The notes under the pieces: generated by a model
Told to the model about the DNA's origin: nothing
Databases searched by the model: none
Seen by the model: the letters and a program-made list of their open reading frames with translations, nothing else
DNA from: Brevundimonas fluminis
GTDB lineage: Bacteria > Pseudomonadota > Alphaproteobacteria > Caulobacterales > Caulobacteraceae
Length of the DNA stretch: 64,000 bases
Direction: 5' to 3'
Assembly: GCF_003934285.1 (NCBI RefSeq)
Contig: NZ_RQWJ01000002.1
Coordinates: forward strand, 744,001-808,000
Position numbers and translations under genes: made by a program
Shown here: positions 15,508 to 24,548 of the stretch, piece by piece
How the letters are laid out: every line of letters starts with the position of its first letter
Position numbering within the stretch: the stretch's first letter is position 1

Positions 15508-16470
15508 TCAGAGCAGCCGGATCTCGCGCAGGCGCTCGGCCAGATAGTCGTCGGCCGTGATCGCCTTGCCGGCATAGCGGTCGGGATTGTCCGCCGTGAT
15601 CGTCGACGGCAGGGTCTCGATCCGGAAGTCCGGATTGAAGTGGAGGAAGAAGGGCGTGGAATAGCGCGCGAAGCCGCGCCGCTCGGGCGCGGGATTGACC
15701 ACCCGGTGGGTGGTCGACGGCAGGACGTGGTTGGTCAGGCGCTGCAGCATGTCGCCGATGTTGACCACCAGCGCGCCCGGCGGCGGGGCGACGTCCAGCC
15801 AGCTGCCGTCCTTCTCCTTCAGCTGCAGGCCGGCCTCCTCCGCGCCCAGCAGCAGGGTGATGACGTTGATGTCCTCGTGCGCCCCCGCCCGCACGCCCGG
15901 CGCGTCGGCCGGCACCGGCGGATAATGCAGCAGCCGCAGGACCGAGTTCCCCAGCTGGACCTTGTCGTCGAAATAGTCGTCCGCCAGCCCCAGATGCCGC
16001 GCGATGGCGCGCAGCAGCCTGCGCCCCAGAGCGTCCAGCGCCTCGTACATGCCGTAGACGTGCTCGCGGAAGCCCGCGACCTCGGTCGGCCACAGGTTCT
16101 GCGGCATGGTGGCGGTGTAGGCGTGGCCTTCCGGCAGCTCGCGGCCGGTGTGCCAGAACTCCTTCAGGTCGGCCGCCTTGGCGTCCTTGGCCGCCTCGAC
16201 CCCGAACGGCGTCAGACCGCGCGCGCCGCCGGTGCCGGGGCGGTGATACTGGCGCTTCAGGTCCTCGGGCAGGGCGAAGAAGGCCTTGGCGTCCGCCACC
16301 GCGGCCTCGATCAGGTCGGCGTCCAGCCCGTGATCGGAGATCACGGCGAACCCGTAGCGCTCGAACGAGGCGCCCAGATCGCGGGCGAAGGCGTCGAAGT
16401 CGGCGTCGTAGCCGGTCATGGAAACGGGGCGGATGCCGGGGGCGGGGCTGGCGGAGTCGGGCACGGGCAC
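15508..16470 (-). CDS. Isopenicillin-N-synthase-like 2-oxoglutarate/Fe(II) oxygenase
   Basis: 320 aa. A double-stranded beta-helix dioxygenase. The N-terminal DIOX_N region contains ASFERYGFAVISDHGLDADL, and the C-terminal catalytic part has the iron ligands His-x-Asp in GAHEDINVITLLL, distal His in STTHRVVNP and the 2OG-binding Arg in ERRGFARYSTPFF. The GTG at 16470 has AGGA six bases upstream and gives the usual family N-terminus; the longer ATG at 16527 lacks this support. The usual substrates are small metabolites, not necessarily beta-lactams. Convergent with the TadG-like gene (3-bp gap). Confidence 0.9.
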   Translation of the reverse strand: MPVPDSASPAPGIRPVSMTGYDADFDAFARDLGASFERYGFAVISDHGLDADLIEAAVADAKAFFALPEDLKRQYHRPGTGGARGLTPFGVEAAKDAKAADLKEFWHTGRELPEGHAYTATMPQNLWPTEVAGFREHVYGMYEALDALGRRLLRAIARHLGLADDYFDDKVQLGNSVLRLLHYPPVPADAPGVRAGAHEDINVITLLLGAEEAGLQLKEKDGSWLDVAPPPGALVVNIGDMLQRLTNHVLPSTTHRVVNPAPERRGFARYSTPFFLHFNPDFRIETLPSTITADNPDRYAGKAITADDYLAERLREIRLL

Positions 16471-16577
16471 GGATCCTGGAAGCGAAAAGGTCGCGGACGT
16501 CCTACGCCCCCTCGCCCCGACCCGCAAACGTCCGGCTGTCGCATTCCCCCCGCGCGGCGTTCATCCTGGATACAGGG

Positions 16578-16602
16578 GAACCTTCACCATAAGGGGACGT
16601 TC
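16578..16602 (+). promoter_or_regulatory. Perfect EcfG/sigma-T general-stress promoter
   Basis: GGAAC (16578-16582), 16 bp, CGTT (16599-16602): an exact match to the alphaproteobacterial general-stress sigma consensus GGAAC-N16/17-CGTT. It lies 40 bp before the ATG of the OmpA-type lipoprotein gene, with transcription expected to begin near 16608. Confidence 0.75.
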
Positions 16603-16641
16603 AGCGGCCATACCGGCTCAACCACGAAAGGCGTGCCTTCC

Positions 16642-17313
16642 ATGCGCTCCAAGATCTTCCTCACCGGCGTCTGCGTCCTGGCCCTCGGGGCCGCGGCCTG
16701 CACCACGACCGATCCGTACAGCTCGACCCCGAACCGCAACAACACCGGCACCGGCGCGATCGTCGGCGCCGTCGGCGGCGCTCTGGTCGGCTATCTGACC
16801 AACACCTCAAACAGCGAGCAGGGCCGCAAGAACGCCCTTATCGGCGCGGGCGTCGGGGCCCTGGCCGGCGCGGCCGTCGGCCAGTACATGGACCGCCAGG
16901 AACAGGCCATGCGCGAGGAGCTGTCGGGCACCGGCGTCGGCGTCGTCCGTCAGGGCGACGTCCTGGTCCTGCGCATGCCTTCGGACGTGACCTTCGGCAC
17001 CAACCAGGACGCCGTGAACCGCAACTTCTACGCCGTGCTCGACGACGTGGCCGGCGTGCTGCAGCAATACGACCGCTCGACCATCGACATCATCGGTCAC
17101 GCCGACTCCGACGGCGCGGACGCCTACAACCTCGACCTGTCGCAGCGCCGGGCCTCGAACGTGGCTCGCTACCTGATCGACCGCGGCGTTCTGCCGGCGC
17201 GCATGTACGTCGAGGGCCGCGGTGAGAGCCAGCCGATCGCCTCGAACGCGACGGCCGAGGGCAAGGCCCAGAACCGCCGCGTCGAGATCATGATCCGGCC
17301 CTTCACCGGCTGA
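16642..17313 (+). CDS. OmpA-family lipoprotein (glycine-zipper plus peptidoglycan-binding domain)
   Basis: 223 aa. Lipobox ALGAAAC (Cys near residue 20), then a glycine-zipper region (GAIVGAVGGALVGYLT and GAGVGALAGAAVGQYM) of the kind seen in Rickettsia 17-kDa antigen/YMGG proteins. The OmpA C-terminal domain follows (residues about 105-220), with DIIGHADSDGADAYN, LSQRRASNVARYLIDRGV and AQNRRVEIMI, which binds the diaminopimelate of peptidoglycan. It would tether the outer membrane to the wall. An EcfG promoter precedes it and a strong terminator follows it, making it a single-gene stress unit (inferred). Confidence 0.94.
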   Translation: MRSKIFLTGVCVLALGAAACTTTDPYSSTPNRNNTGTGAIVGAVGGALVGYLTNTSNSEQGRKNALIGAGVGALAGAAVGQYMDRQEQAMREELSGTGVGVVRQGDVLVLRMPSDVTFGTNQDAVNRNFYAVLDDVAGVLQQYDRSTIDIIGHADSDGADAYNLDLSQRRASNVARYLIDRGVLPARMYVEGRGESQPIASNATAEGKAQNRRVEIMIRPFTG

Positions 17314-17337
17314 TCCGACGGCGATCGACACGATCCG

Positions 17338-17369
17338 ACCGGCCGGGGCTCCGCTCCGGCCGGTTTTTC
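17338..17369 (+). terminator. Rho-independent terminator of the OmpA-type lipoprotein gene
   Basis: A perfect 9-bp stem ACCGGCCGG/CCGGCCGGT (17338-17346 and 17356-17364) is followed directly by a T-tract ending TTTTTCG. Confidence 0.93.
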
Positions 17370-17454
17370 GTCGATCGGCGTCATGTCACGCTTGCGGCTC
17401 GCGCCGGCCCGTGCTGTCTGCACGTGACGGGCGTGGAGTCGGGAGTCTTTTCGC

Positions 17455-17616
17455 GTGAATGGGGACGACAGGGGCTGGATCGAGGGCGCGCGGCTGACGC
17501 TGGTCGCCGTGATCAGCGCCTTGGTCGCCGCCACCCTGGTCATCCAGATCGGCTCCGCCGTCCGCGACGGCCGCCAGGTCCAGGCCCAGCCGCAGGTCGT
17601 CCTGACCTCCCACTGA
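17455..17616 (+). CDS. Small single-pass membrane protein upstream of cysD
   Basis: 53 aa, GTG start with GGGAG about ten bases upstream. The peptide begins MNGDDRGWIEGARL and has one hydrophobic helix (TLVAVISALVAATLVIQIGS), then a short Gln/Val-rich tail ending VVLTSH. It ends 45 bp before cysD on the same strand, suggesting co-transcription. No family recognised. Its modest length lowers confidence, but the RBS, helix and flanking terminator support a real gene. Confidence 0.5.
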   Translation: MNGDDRGWIEGARLTLVAVISALVAATLVIQIGSAVRDGRQVQAQPQVVLTSH

Positions 17617-17661
17617 GCGCGCCCCCTTGCCGCGCGACCCGGGGAATGCCACCCAGACCCC

Positions 17662-18579
17662 ATGACGACGCCCGCGCGCGCCCTGTCGCCCCTGCTGCGG
17701 GCGCTCGAGGCCGAAAGCCTGCACATCCTGCGCGAGACGGCGGCCGAATGCGCGCGGCCCGTCCTGCTCTATTCGATCGGCAAGGACTCCGCCGTCCTGC
17801 TCCATCTGGCCAGGAAGGCCTTCGGGCCCGGCCCCCTGCCGTTCCCCCTGCTGCACGTCGACACGACTTGGAAGTTCCGGGACATGTATGCGCTCCGGGA
17901 CCGGGTGGCGGCCGATCCGGACCTCGACCTGATCGTCCACCGCAATCCGGAGGCGGAGGCTAAGGGCGTCAACCCCTTCGACCACGGCTCGTCGGCGCAC
18001 ACGGACCTGTGGAAGACGCAGGGGCTGAAGCAGGCGCTGGACGCCGGCGGCTTCGACGCGGCCTTCGGCGGCGCCCGCAGGGATGAGGACGCCAGCCGCG
18101 CCAAGGAACGCGTCTTCTCGGTCCGCACGCCGGGTCACGGCTGGGATCCGCGTCGCCAGCGGCCGGAGCTCTGGGACCTCTACAACGCCCGCCTCAAACC
18201 GGGCGAGACGTTGCGCGTCTTCCCCCTGTCCAACTGGACCGAAGCCGACGTCTGGGACTACGTCCTGGCCGAGGACATCCCGGTGGCGCCGCTCTATCTC
18301 GCGGCGGACCGACCCACGGTGGTCCGCGACGGCAAGCTGCTGATGGTGGACGACGACCGCATGCGCTTCCTGCCCGGCGAGACGCCGGTCCTGCGTCGCG
18401 TCCGCTTCCGCACCCTGGGCTGCTGGCCCCTGACCGCCGCGGTCGAGAGCGACGCCGACACGCTTGAGGCCGTCGCCGCCGAGGCCCGGGCCGCCCGCAC
18501 CTCCGAACGCGCCGGCCGCCTGATCGACAAGGACCGCCCGGGGTCCATGGAGCGCAAGAAGCAGGAGGGTTATTTCTGA
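17662..18579 (+). CDS. cysD: Sulfate adenylyltransferase subunit 2 (PP-loop)
   Basis: 305 aa. Catalyses sulfate plus ATP to adenosine 5'-phosphosulfate together with the GTPase subunit CysN, in assimilatory sulfate activation. The PP-loop ATP site is [14 protein letters not shown] (about residue 37); [38 protein letters not shown] and the C-terminal [17 protein letters not shown] are diagnostic of CysD. The stop overlaps the cysNC start (TGATG), giving tight coupling of the two subunits. Confidence 0.98.
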   Translation: MTTPARALSPLLRALEAESLHILRETAAECARPVLLYSIGKDSAVLLHLARKAFGPGPLPFPLLHVDTTWKFRDMYALRDRVAADPDLDLIVHRNPEAEAKGVNPFDHGSSAHTDLWKTQGLKQALDAGGFDAAFGGARRDEDASRAKERVFSVRTPGHGWDPRRQRPELWDLYNARLKPGETLRVFPLSNWTEADVWDYVLAEDIPVAPLYLAADRPTVVRDGKLLMVDDDRMRFLPGETPVLRRVRFRTLGCWPLTAAVESDADTLEAVAAEARAARTSERAGRLIDKDRPGSMERKKQEGYF

Positions 18580-20405
18580 TGGCCCGCGCGCCCGGCGATC
18601 GCCTTCGCGTCCTGACCTGCGGCTCCGTCGACGACGGCAAGTCGACCCTGATGGGCCGACTGATGCACGACCTCGGCGCCGTGCCCGACGACGTGGCCGC
18701 CGCCGCGACTGGCCCCGACGGCGCGCTCGACTTCGCCTCTCTGGTCGACGGGCTGATGGCGGAAAAGGAGCAGGGCATCACCATCGACGTGGCCCACCGC
18801 TACCTGTCCACGCCCGGCCGCGACTTCCACCTGATCGACGCTCCGGGCCACGAGCAGTACACGCGCAACATGGTGACGGGGGCCAGCCAGGCCGACGTGG
18901 CCCTGGTCCTGATCGACGCCGTTCGGGGCATGACCGCACAGACCCGCCGCCACGCCCTGATCGCCGCCCTGACGCGCGTGCCCACGGTCGTCTTCGTGGT
19001 CACCAAGATGGACGCGATGGGCTGGGACCCTGAGCGGTTCGAGGAGCTGGTGCAGGACGCGCTGGCCTTCGCGTCGGCGCTGGAGCTCAAGGCCGTCCAG
19101 GTCGTCCCGGTCTCGGGCCTGACGGGGGAGAACGTGGCGCGCCCCGCCGCGGCGGCATGGGTAGAACGGGCGACCCTTCTGGACCGGCTGGAGGCCGCAC
19201 CGGTCGCCTCGGCGACGGGCGGACCCTTCCGCATGCCCGTGCAATGGGTCCGTCGCGACGGCGTCGACCGGGCCTATGCCGGAAAGGTGGCCTCCGGCCG
19301 GATCAGGGCGGGCGATCTTTTGCGGGTCCAGCCGTCCGGCAGGACCGCGGCGGCGCTCCAGGTCGTGGGTTCAAACGGGGTCGTGGAGGCCGGCGAGGCC
19401 GGTCTGACCTGTTCCGTCGTGCTGGATCGTCCCGTGGACGTGGCGCGCGGAGACGTCCTCGTCGCCGCCGACGCGCCGCTGGAGACGGCCGACCAGTTCG
19501 AGGTCGATCTGGTCTGGATGGGCGACGATCCGCTGCTGCCCGGGCGCGTCTACGACCTCAAGATCGGCGCGCGCACCGTCCCGGCCCAGGTCACCGAGAT
19601 CCGCCGCCGGGTCTCGGTCGAGGACCTGGTGCCCCTGGCGGCCAAGACGCTGGAGCTCAACGACGTCGGCGTCTGCAACCTCTCGCTCGGCGCCGAGATC
19701 GCCTTCGCCCCCTATGCCGAGGACCGGACGCTCGGCGGATTCATCCTGATCGACCGCGCCAGCCTGAACACGGTCGGCGCGGGAATGATCCGCTTCGCCC
19801 TGCGGCGGGCGCACAACGTCCACCGGCAGGCCCTGACGGTCGACGCCGCCGCGCGCGCGGCGGCCAAGGGCCAGAAGCCGACCGTGCTCTGGTTCACCGG
19901 CCTGTCCGGGGCCGGAAAGTCCACCATCGCCGACGCCGTTGAACGGCGCCTGCATGACATGGGGCGACACACCTATCTGATCGACGGCGACAATCTGCGC
20001 CATGGCCTCACGCGCGACCTGGGCTTCACCGACGCGGACCGGGTCGAGAACATCCGTCGCGCGGCCGAGGCGGCGCGGCTCATGGCCGACGCCGGCCTGA
20101 TCGTTCTGGTCTCCCTGATCTCCCCCTTCGCCTCCGAGCGCCGCATGGCGCGCGAACTGATGGGCGAGGGTCGGTTCCTGGAAGTGTTCGTCGACGTGCC
20201 GCTTGCCGTGGCCGAGGCGCGCGACGTCAAGGGCCTGTATCGAAAGGCCCGCGCGGGCCAGCTGGCGAACTTCACGGGCCTCGACAGCCCCTATGAGCGG
20301 CCGGAGGCGCCGGAGCTGCATCTCCGGGCCGACGCGGAGACGCCGGAAGAGGCGGCGGACCGGGTGGTCGCCGCCCTGCGGGAGCGGGGCCGGCTTCAGG
20401 CCTGA
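18579..20405 (+). CDS. cysNC: Bifunctional sulfate adenylyltransferase subunit 1/adenylylsulfate kinase
   Basis: 608 aa fusion. Residues 1-420 are the EF-Tu-like GTPase CysN: G1 [29 protein letters not shown] with [12 protein letters not shown] (G3), and G4 TKMD. Residues about 425-608 are APS kinase CysC: P-loop [30 protein letters not shown], and [14 protein letters not shown] with [21 protein letters not shown]. The product makes PAPS for sulfation or reduction. CysNC fusions are common in alphaproteobacteria. Confidence 0.98.
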   Translation: MARAPGDRLRVLTCGSVDDGKSTLMGRLMHDLGAVPDDVAAAATGPDGALDFASLVDGLMAEKEQGITIDVAHRYLSTPGRDFHLIDAPGHEQYTRNMVTGASQADVALVLIDAVRGMTAQTRRHALIAALTRVPTVVFVVTKMDAMGWDPERFEELVQDALAFASALELKAVQVVPVSGLTGENVARPAAAAWVERATLLDRLEAAPVASATGGPFRMPVQWVRRDGVDRAYAGKVASGRIRAGDLLRVQPSGRTAAALQVVGSNGVVEAGEAGLTCSVVLDRPVDVARGDVLVAADAPLETADQFEVDLVWMGDDPLLPGRVYDLKIGARTVPAQVTEIRRRVSVEDLVPLAAKTLELNDVGVCNLSLGAEIAFAPYAEDRTLGGFILIDRASLNTVGAGMIRFALRRAHNVHRQALTVDAAARAAAKGQKPTVLWFTGLSGAGKSTIADAVERRLHDMGRHTYLIDGDNLRHGLTRDLGFTDADRVENIRRAAEAARLMADAGLIVLVSLISPFASERRMARELMGEGRFLEVFVDVPLAVAEARDVKGLYRKARAGQLANFTGLDSPYERPEAPELHLRADAETPEEAADRVVAALRERGRLQA

Positions 20406-20456
20406 CCGGCGCTCGCCTTCCGGCGCCCCGGGCGACGCATCATCCGAAACGGCGAA

Positions 20457-20484
20457 GGGCCCGCCGGAGTGATCCGGCGGGCCC
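20457..20484. terminator. Strong hairpin between convergent cysNC and ompA
   Basis: A perfect 12-bp GC-rich stem (20457-20468 paired with 20473-20484) with a GTGA loop lies 50 bp past cysNC and 38 bp past the ompA stop. The flanks lack a long T-tract, so it is a plausible bidirectional or Rho-assisted terminator. Confidence 0.65.
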
Positions 20485-20522
20485 CTGCTTCAGTCTTTCG
20501 ACGTGGCTTCCGTGCTTGGGGC

Positions 20523-21686
20523 TCAGAAGTTGATGTCGATGGTGGCGCGGCGGTTCAGCGGCTCGCGGACGCCGTCGGCGGTCGGACGGGCCAGCTCGCG
20601 CTCGCCGCGGCCGTCGACGCGCAGGACGCCGGAGTTGACGCCGCGGGCGACCAGGGCGTCGGCCACGGTGCGCGAGCGGCGCATGGCGAGGCCTTCGTTG
20701 TACTGGGCCGAGCCCGAGGTGTCGGCGTGACCGACGACCAGGATCGAGGTCGGACGACCCGAGGCGGCGTACTGGGCGGCCTGGGCGATCACGTTGTTGG
20801 CGTCGGCCGACAGGGCGGTCGAATCCCACTCGAAGTAGACCACGAACTGGCGGGGGGCCGGACGCGGCGGCTGCGGCGGGGTCGGCGGCACCGGGGCCGG
20901 CGGACGCACGACCGGCGGCGGCGGAACGACCGGCGGCAGCGGCGGCGGCACGACGACCGGCTCGGCGCCGAAGGCCCAGCGCAGGCCCAGGGTCAGCGAG
21001 TGGTCCTCATACGGGCCCTCGAAGTTGCCGAAGTTCACCGGACCCGAGGCGATCGAGTCGAACTCGAAGTCGGTCATCAGGTAGCGGTAGGTCAGGTCCA
21101 GGTCGAGACGCTCGCCCAGAGCCATCGACACGCCGGCCAGGGCCTGCGCCGCCAGCTTGGCGGAGGAGTCGTCGGCCGCGATGGTGAAGCCGCGCTGGCC
21201 TTCCTGGGTGCCGATGAAGTCCGTGTTGATCCGCGCCACGCCGGCGCCCAGACCCACGAACGGACGGATGCCCCAGCTGTCGTCGCCGAAGTCGTAGATC
21301 ACGTTGACCATCAGCGTGGCCGCGTCGATCGTGCCGTCCGGGCCCTCGCAGGCGCCGGCCGGGCTCGGCTGGCAGATGCCGGTCGGCAGACCGCCGCCCA
21401 GCTTGTCGACCGTCTCGATGTCGGCGCCGCGATAGCCGCCTTCCAGCTCCACGCGCCAGTTCTGGTCGAAGCGGTAGCCCAGACGGCCGAACGCCGCCCA
21501 GTCCTCGGCCAGCTCGAACTCATATTCCGAGCCCGTGCCGTCGAAGTCCCACGCCGACGCGTCGGCCTTGTGCCAGCCCGCGTCGATCGCGCCGTACCAG
21601 CCCAGCGGATCCGCCGAAGCCGCGCCGGCCGACAGCGCCATGGCGGCGGCGGCGCCGGACGCCAGATAAATACCCTTGAGACGCAT
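20523..21686 (-). CDS. OmpA-family outer membrane protein (beta-barrel plus OmpA C-domain)
   Basis: 387 aa. Signal MRLKGIYLASGAAAAMALSAGAASA, then an eight-stranded barrel region (YGAIDAGWHKADASAW through the SLTLGLRWAFG strand). A Pro-rich linker (VVPPPLPPVVPPPPVV) follows, and a C-terminal OmpA/peptidoglycan-binding domain: VVYFEWDSTALSADA, ILVVGHADTSGSAQYN, MRRSRTVADALVARGV and PLNRRATIDINF. There is a CEGPDG/CQP disulfide pair in a barrel loop. The start at 21686 gives a proper signal; the longer frame from 21728 does not. A 5' UTR hairpin is present at 21718-21733. Confidence 0.95.
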   Translation of the reverse strand: MRLKGIYLASGAAAAMALSAGAASADPLGWYGAIDAGWHKADASAWDFDGTGSEYEFELAEDWAAFGRLGYRFDQNWRVELEGGYRGADIETVDKLGGGLPTGICQPSPAGACEGPDGTIDAATLMVNVIYDFGDDSWGIRPFVGLGAGVARINTDFIGTQEGQRGFTIAADDSSAKLAAQALAGVSMALGERLDLDLTYRYLMTDFEFDSIASGPVNFGNFEGPYEDHSLTLGLRWAFGAEPVVVPPPLPPVVPPPPVVRPPAPVPPTPPQPPRPAPRQFVVYFEWDSTALSADANNVIAQAAQYAASGRPTSILVVGHADTSGSAQYNEGLAMRRSRTVADALVARGVNSGVLRVDGRGERELARPTADGVREPLNRRATIDINF

Positions 21687-21717
21687 CGGAAATCCCTCAG
21701 CCCTGTTCACGATATGT

Positions 21718-21733
21718 GCGGCGGACACGCCGC
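21718..21733 (-). promoter_or_regulatory. GC hairpin in the ompA 5' untranslated region
   Basis: GCGGCG-TGTC-CGCCGC on the minus strand, 31 bases before the start codon. 5' hairpins stabilise other ompA-type mRNAs; that role here is inferred. Confidence 0.3.
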
Positions 21734-21825
21734 CTCACAAGTTGCATACCAGCGCCGACGGCCACGGTCGAGCCAGAACGGCGCCGCTTCGGTTTAGGCG
21801 GAAGACCGTGGTTCCGGGGTCACGC

Positions 21826-22485
21826 TCACCCCAGACGGGCGAACAGAAGGGATTCGCACGCCGCGAACTCCTCGGCGGTGTCGACGTCCCAGGCGCGATC
21901 GGCGGGCAGGTCCACGGCCAGACAACCGGGAACCCGGAAGGTCCCGGCGGCGATCACGGCGGCGGGTCGGCCCACGTACACGGCGCCGTTGATTATCCGC
22001 ACGTCTTCGACCTCGAGCCCGGGCGGCTCCAGCCGACCGTCGGCAAGGCGGCCATAGAAGGCGGGCGGCTTCGGCAAGGGCGAGGTGGCGATCGCGGCCG
22101 GCGCGCCGGCGTCCCGACAGGCCCGCACCACGCGATCGACGTCCGCCGCCGTGCGCAGGGGCGAGGTCGGCTGCAGCAGCACGACCAGATCCCAGTCCCC
22201 GCCCACCGTACGCAGCGCATGGTCCACGGCGTCGATCACCGAGGCGTCGGGGCCGCTGAGCTCCGCCGGGCGCAGGAAGGGCGGGGCCAGGCCCATCCCG
22301 GCGGCGACCTCCGCCACCGCGGGATCGTCGGTCGAGACCACGGTCCGGTCCAGGGTCGCGGCGCCGAGGGCCGCGTCCAGCGTCCAGGCGATCATCGGCC
22401 GGCCGGCCATCGGCCGCACGTTCTTGCCCGGCAGCCGCGTCGACCCCGCCCGGGCCGGAATGATCGCGATGGTCCCGTCGCTCAT
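21826..22485 (-). CDS. Acylneuraminate (nonulosonic acid) cytidylyltransferase
   Basis: 219 aa. Activates a nonulosonic acid (sialic, legionaminic or pseudaminic acid) with CTP. Begins with the NeuA/PseF signature AIIPARAGSTRLPGKNVRP; PMIAWTLDAAL, VVSTDD, VVLLQPTSPLRTAADVDR and NGAVYV follow, ending with DVDTAEEF. Which acid it uses cannot be read from sequence. In Caulobacterales such enzymes feed flagellin glycosylation or capsule. It is divergent from the ABC-exporter operon, 77 bp apart. No synthase or epimerase for the sugar lies in this window. Confidence 0.93.
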   Translation of the reverse strand: MSDGTIAIIPARAGSTRLPGKNVRPMAGRPMIAWTLDAALGAATLDRTVVSTDDPAVAEVAAGMGLAPPFLRPAELSGPDASVIDAVDHALRTVGGDWDLVVLLQPTSPLRTAADVDRVVRACRDAGAPAAIATSPLPKPPAFYGRLADGRLEPPGLEVEDVRIINGAVYVGRPAAVIAAGTFRVPGCLAVDLPADRAWDVDTAEEFAACESLLFARLG

Positions 22486-22562
22486 CGTCCAGAGGTGCCC
22501 ACCGCGCGGGCCGGCGTCAACGGCGGCTTGCGCGCCCCGCCCCGGCCCCGCATCGTGCCGGC

Positions 22563-23342
22563 GTGAGTTCCGTCCGCGCCCTGCAGTCCCATTCCCGCGT
22601 CGTCGGCGCCCTGATGATGCGCGAGCTCATCACCCGCTTCGGCCGGGACGGCCTCGGCTTCCTGTGGCTGGTCGGCGAGCCGCTGCTCTTCTGCCTCGGC
22701 GTGCTGGGCCTGTGGGCGCTGATCCGGCCGGAGTACGAGCACGGCGTCCGGCTCGGGCCCATGGTCATGACCGGCTACATGGCCCTGCTGCTGCTCCGGC
22801 ATCAGATCGGCTGGAGCCTGAACGCCCTCTCGGCCAACCAGGGCCTGCTCATGCACCGCGGGGTGGCCGTGCTGCATCTCTATCTCGCGCGCAATCTGCT
22901 GGAGTTCCTCGGCGCCACCGCCGCATTCGCCGCCGTCTACGTCCTGCTGGCGGCCCTCGGCCAGGTCGGGCCGCCGCAGGACTGGACGCTGATGTACGGC
23001 GGATGGGGCCTGCTCGGTCTCATGGGCTTCGGCCTGGCCCTGATCTTCGCCGGCCTGGCCCAGAGATATGCCGTCATGGAGCGGATCGTGCCGCTGCTGA
23101 CCTACGCCATGATCCCGATCTCGGGGGCCTTCTTCATGGTGTCCTGGCTGCCGCCCGCCGTTCAGGAGGCGGTGCTGTGGATTCCCCTGCCGCACGCGGT
23201 CGAGATGCTGCGTGCCGGCGTCTTCGGCGAATTCGTGGAAACCCACTGGAATCCCGTCTATGCCTCGGTCTGGAGCGGGATCCTGATCCTTCTGGGTCTG
23301 GCCCTGACCGCCGGCGCCCGTGACCGGCTCGAAACGGAGTAG
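22563..23342 (+). CDS. ABC-2 polysaccharide-export permease (KpsM/Wzm-like)
   Basis: 259 aa, GTG start. Six membrane helices of an ABC-2 permease: MMRELITRFGRDGLGFLWLVGEP is the characteristic N-terminal amphipathic stretch, and HQIGWSLNALSANQGLLMHRGVAVLHLYLARNL precedes helix 3. PHAVEMLRAGVFGEFVETHWNP is the typical C-terminal loop. With the KpsE-like and ATPase genes that follow, it forms the inner-membrane exporter of a capsule-like polysaccharide. Confidence 0.92.
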   Translation: MSSVRALQSHSRVVGALMMRELITRFGRDGLGFLWLVGEPLLFCLGVLGLWALIRPEYEHGVRLGPMVMTGYMALLLLRHQIGWSLNALSANQGLLMHRGVAVLHLYLARNLLEFLGATAAFAAVYVLLAALGQVGPPQDWTLMYGGWGLLGLMGFGLALIFAGLAQRYAVMERIVPLLTYAMIPISGAFFMVSWLPPAVQEAVLWIPLPHAVEMLRAGVFGEFVETHWNPVYASVWSGILILLGLALTAGARDRLETE

Positions 23343-23354
23343 GGCGCGGCCCCG

Positions 23355-24548
23355 ATGGCGGACCCCATGAGCGATCCCGAACGCCCCGCCGCCCCTGTGA
23401 CCGGCCTCTTTCCCCGCATGGAGGCCGCGCGCCGCCGCTCGCGCCTGCCGTTCTCCGACCGCCGCCTGCCGTGGGGCTTTCTGCTGGTGGTCGCGCTGCC
23501 GACGCTGGTCGCCCTCGTCTACTTCCTCCTCGTCGCGTCACCCCGCTATGTGTCCGAGGCGCGCTTCATCGTCCGGGCGGGACAGCAGCCCACGCCGTCC
23601 TCCATGGGTCTCGCCCTGCAGGGCGTCGGCCTCGCCCCGGCCCAGACCGACGCCTTCGCCGTCCACGACTGGATGCGTTCCCGCGACGCCGTGGTCGAGC
23701 TGCGCGACCGCGCGCGGCTGGAGGCGGTGCTGGGCGCCCCGGGCGCCGACCCGTTTTCGCGCTGGCCCCGCTTCGGAGAGGGGCGTTCGGTGGAGGGCCT
23801 TCACCGGGCGTACCGCCGCTTCGTCACCGTCGGCTACGACTCCACCACGGGCATCAGCGTCCTGCGCGTCGAGGCCTATCGGCCGGAGGACGCGCGGCGT
23901 CTGGCCGAGAGCCTGCTTCAGGGCGGCGAGCGCCTGGTCAACCGGCTCAACGAGCGCGCCGCCGCCGACGCGGTGGCCGAGGCCACCCGCGCGGTCGACG
24001 AGGCCGAGGCGCGGCTGGCGCTGGCGTCCTCGCGCCTGACCGGCTTCCGCAACCGCCAGCGCTTCATCGACCCGCAGGGCGCGGCCGAGGCGGGTGGCCA
24101 GGTGATCGTGGCGCTGACCACCCAGCTGGCCACGCTCAGGGCCGACCGCGCCCAGCTGGCCGCCGAGGCGCCGCAGAGCCCGCAACTGCCCAGCCTCGAC
24201 GGGCGCATCCGGGCTCTGGAACGCCAGATCGCCGCCGAGCGGGCCAAGATCGCGGGCGCCGCCGACAGTCTGGCGCCCCAGGTCTCGGCCTATGAGGACC
24301 TCGTGCTGGAACGTCAGTTCGCCGATCGCCAGCTGGCGGAGGCGACCACTGCCCTCGTCGAGGCCCGACAGGAGGCGCGGCGTCAGTCGCTGTATCTGGA
24401 ACGCGTCGCCGGACCCCTGGCCGCGGACGAGGCGACCCGGCCCCGGCGCTGGCGCTCCATCCTGATCGTCCTGTTGTCCAGCCTGCTGATCTGGGGCGTC
24501 GGCCGGCTGCTGGTGCTGGGCCTGCGCGAGCACAGGCAGACGGCATGA
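23355..24548 (+). CDS. KpsE/Wzz-type polysaccharide-export inner-membrane protein
   Basis: 397 aa. One helix near residues 36-57 (GFLLVVALPTLVALVYFLLV) and one near the C-terminus (SILIVLLSSLLIWGVG) frame a long periplasmic coiled-coil (EATRAVDEAEARLALASSRL and later IRALERQIAAERAKI). SPRYVSEARFIVRAG is the Wzz/KpsE signature after helix 1. It co-ordinates chain length or links the permease to the outer-membrane channel. Overlaps the ATPase start by 4 bp (ATGA). No OMA channel gene (KpsD/Wza) is adjacent. Confidence 0.9.
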   Translation: MADPMSDPERPAAPVTGLFPRMEAARRRSRLPFSDRRLPWGFLLVVALPTLVALVYFLLVASPRYVSEARFIVRAGQQPTPSSMGLALQGVGLAPAQTDAFAVHDWMRSRDAVVELRDRARLEAVLGAPGADPFSRWPRFGEGRSVEGLHRAYRRFVTVGYDSTTGISVLRVEAYRPEDARRLAESLLQGGERLVNRLNERAAADAVAEATRAVDEAEARLALASSRLTGFRNRQRFIDPQGAAEAGGQVIVALTTQLATLRADRAQLAAEAPQSPQLPSLDGRIRALERQIAAERAKIAGAADSLAPQVSAYEDLVLERQFADRQLAEATTALVEARQEARRQSLYLERVAGPLAADEATRPRRWRSILIVLLSSLLIWGVGRLLVLGLREHRQTA

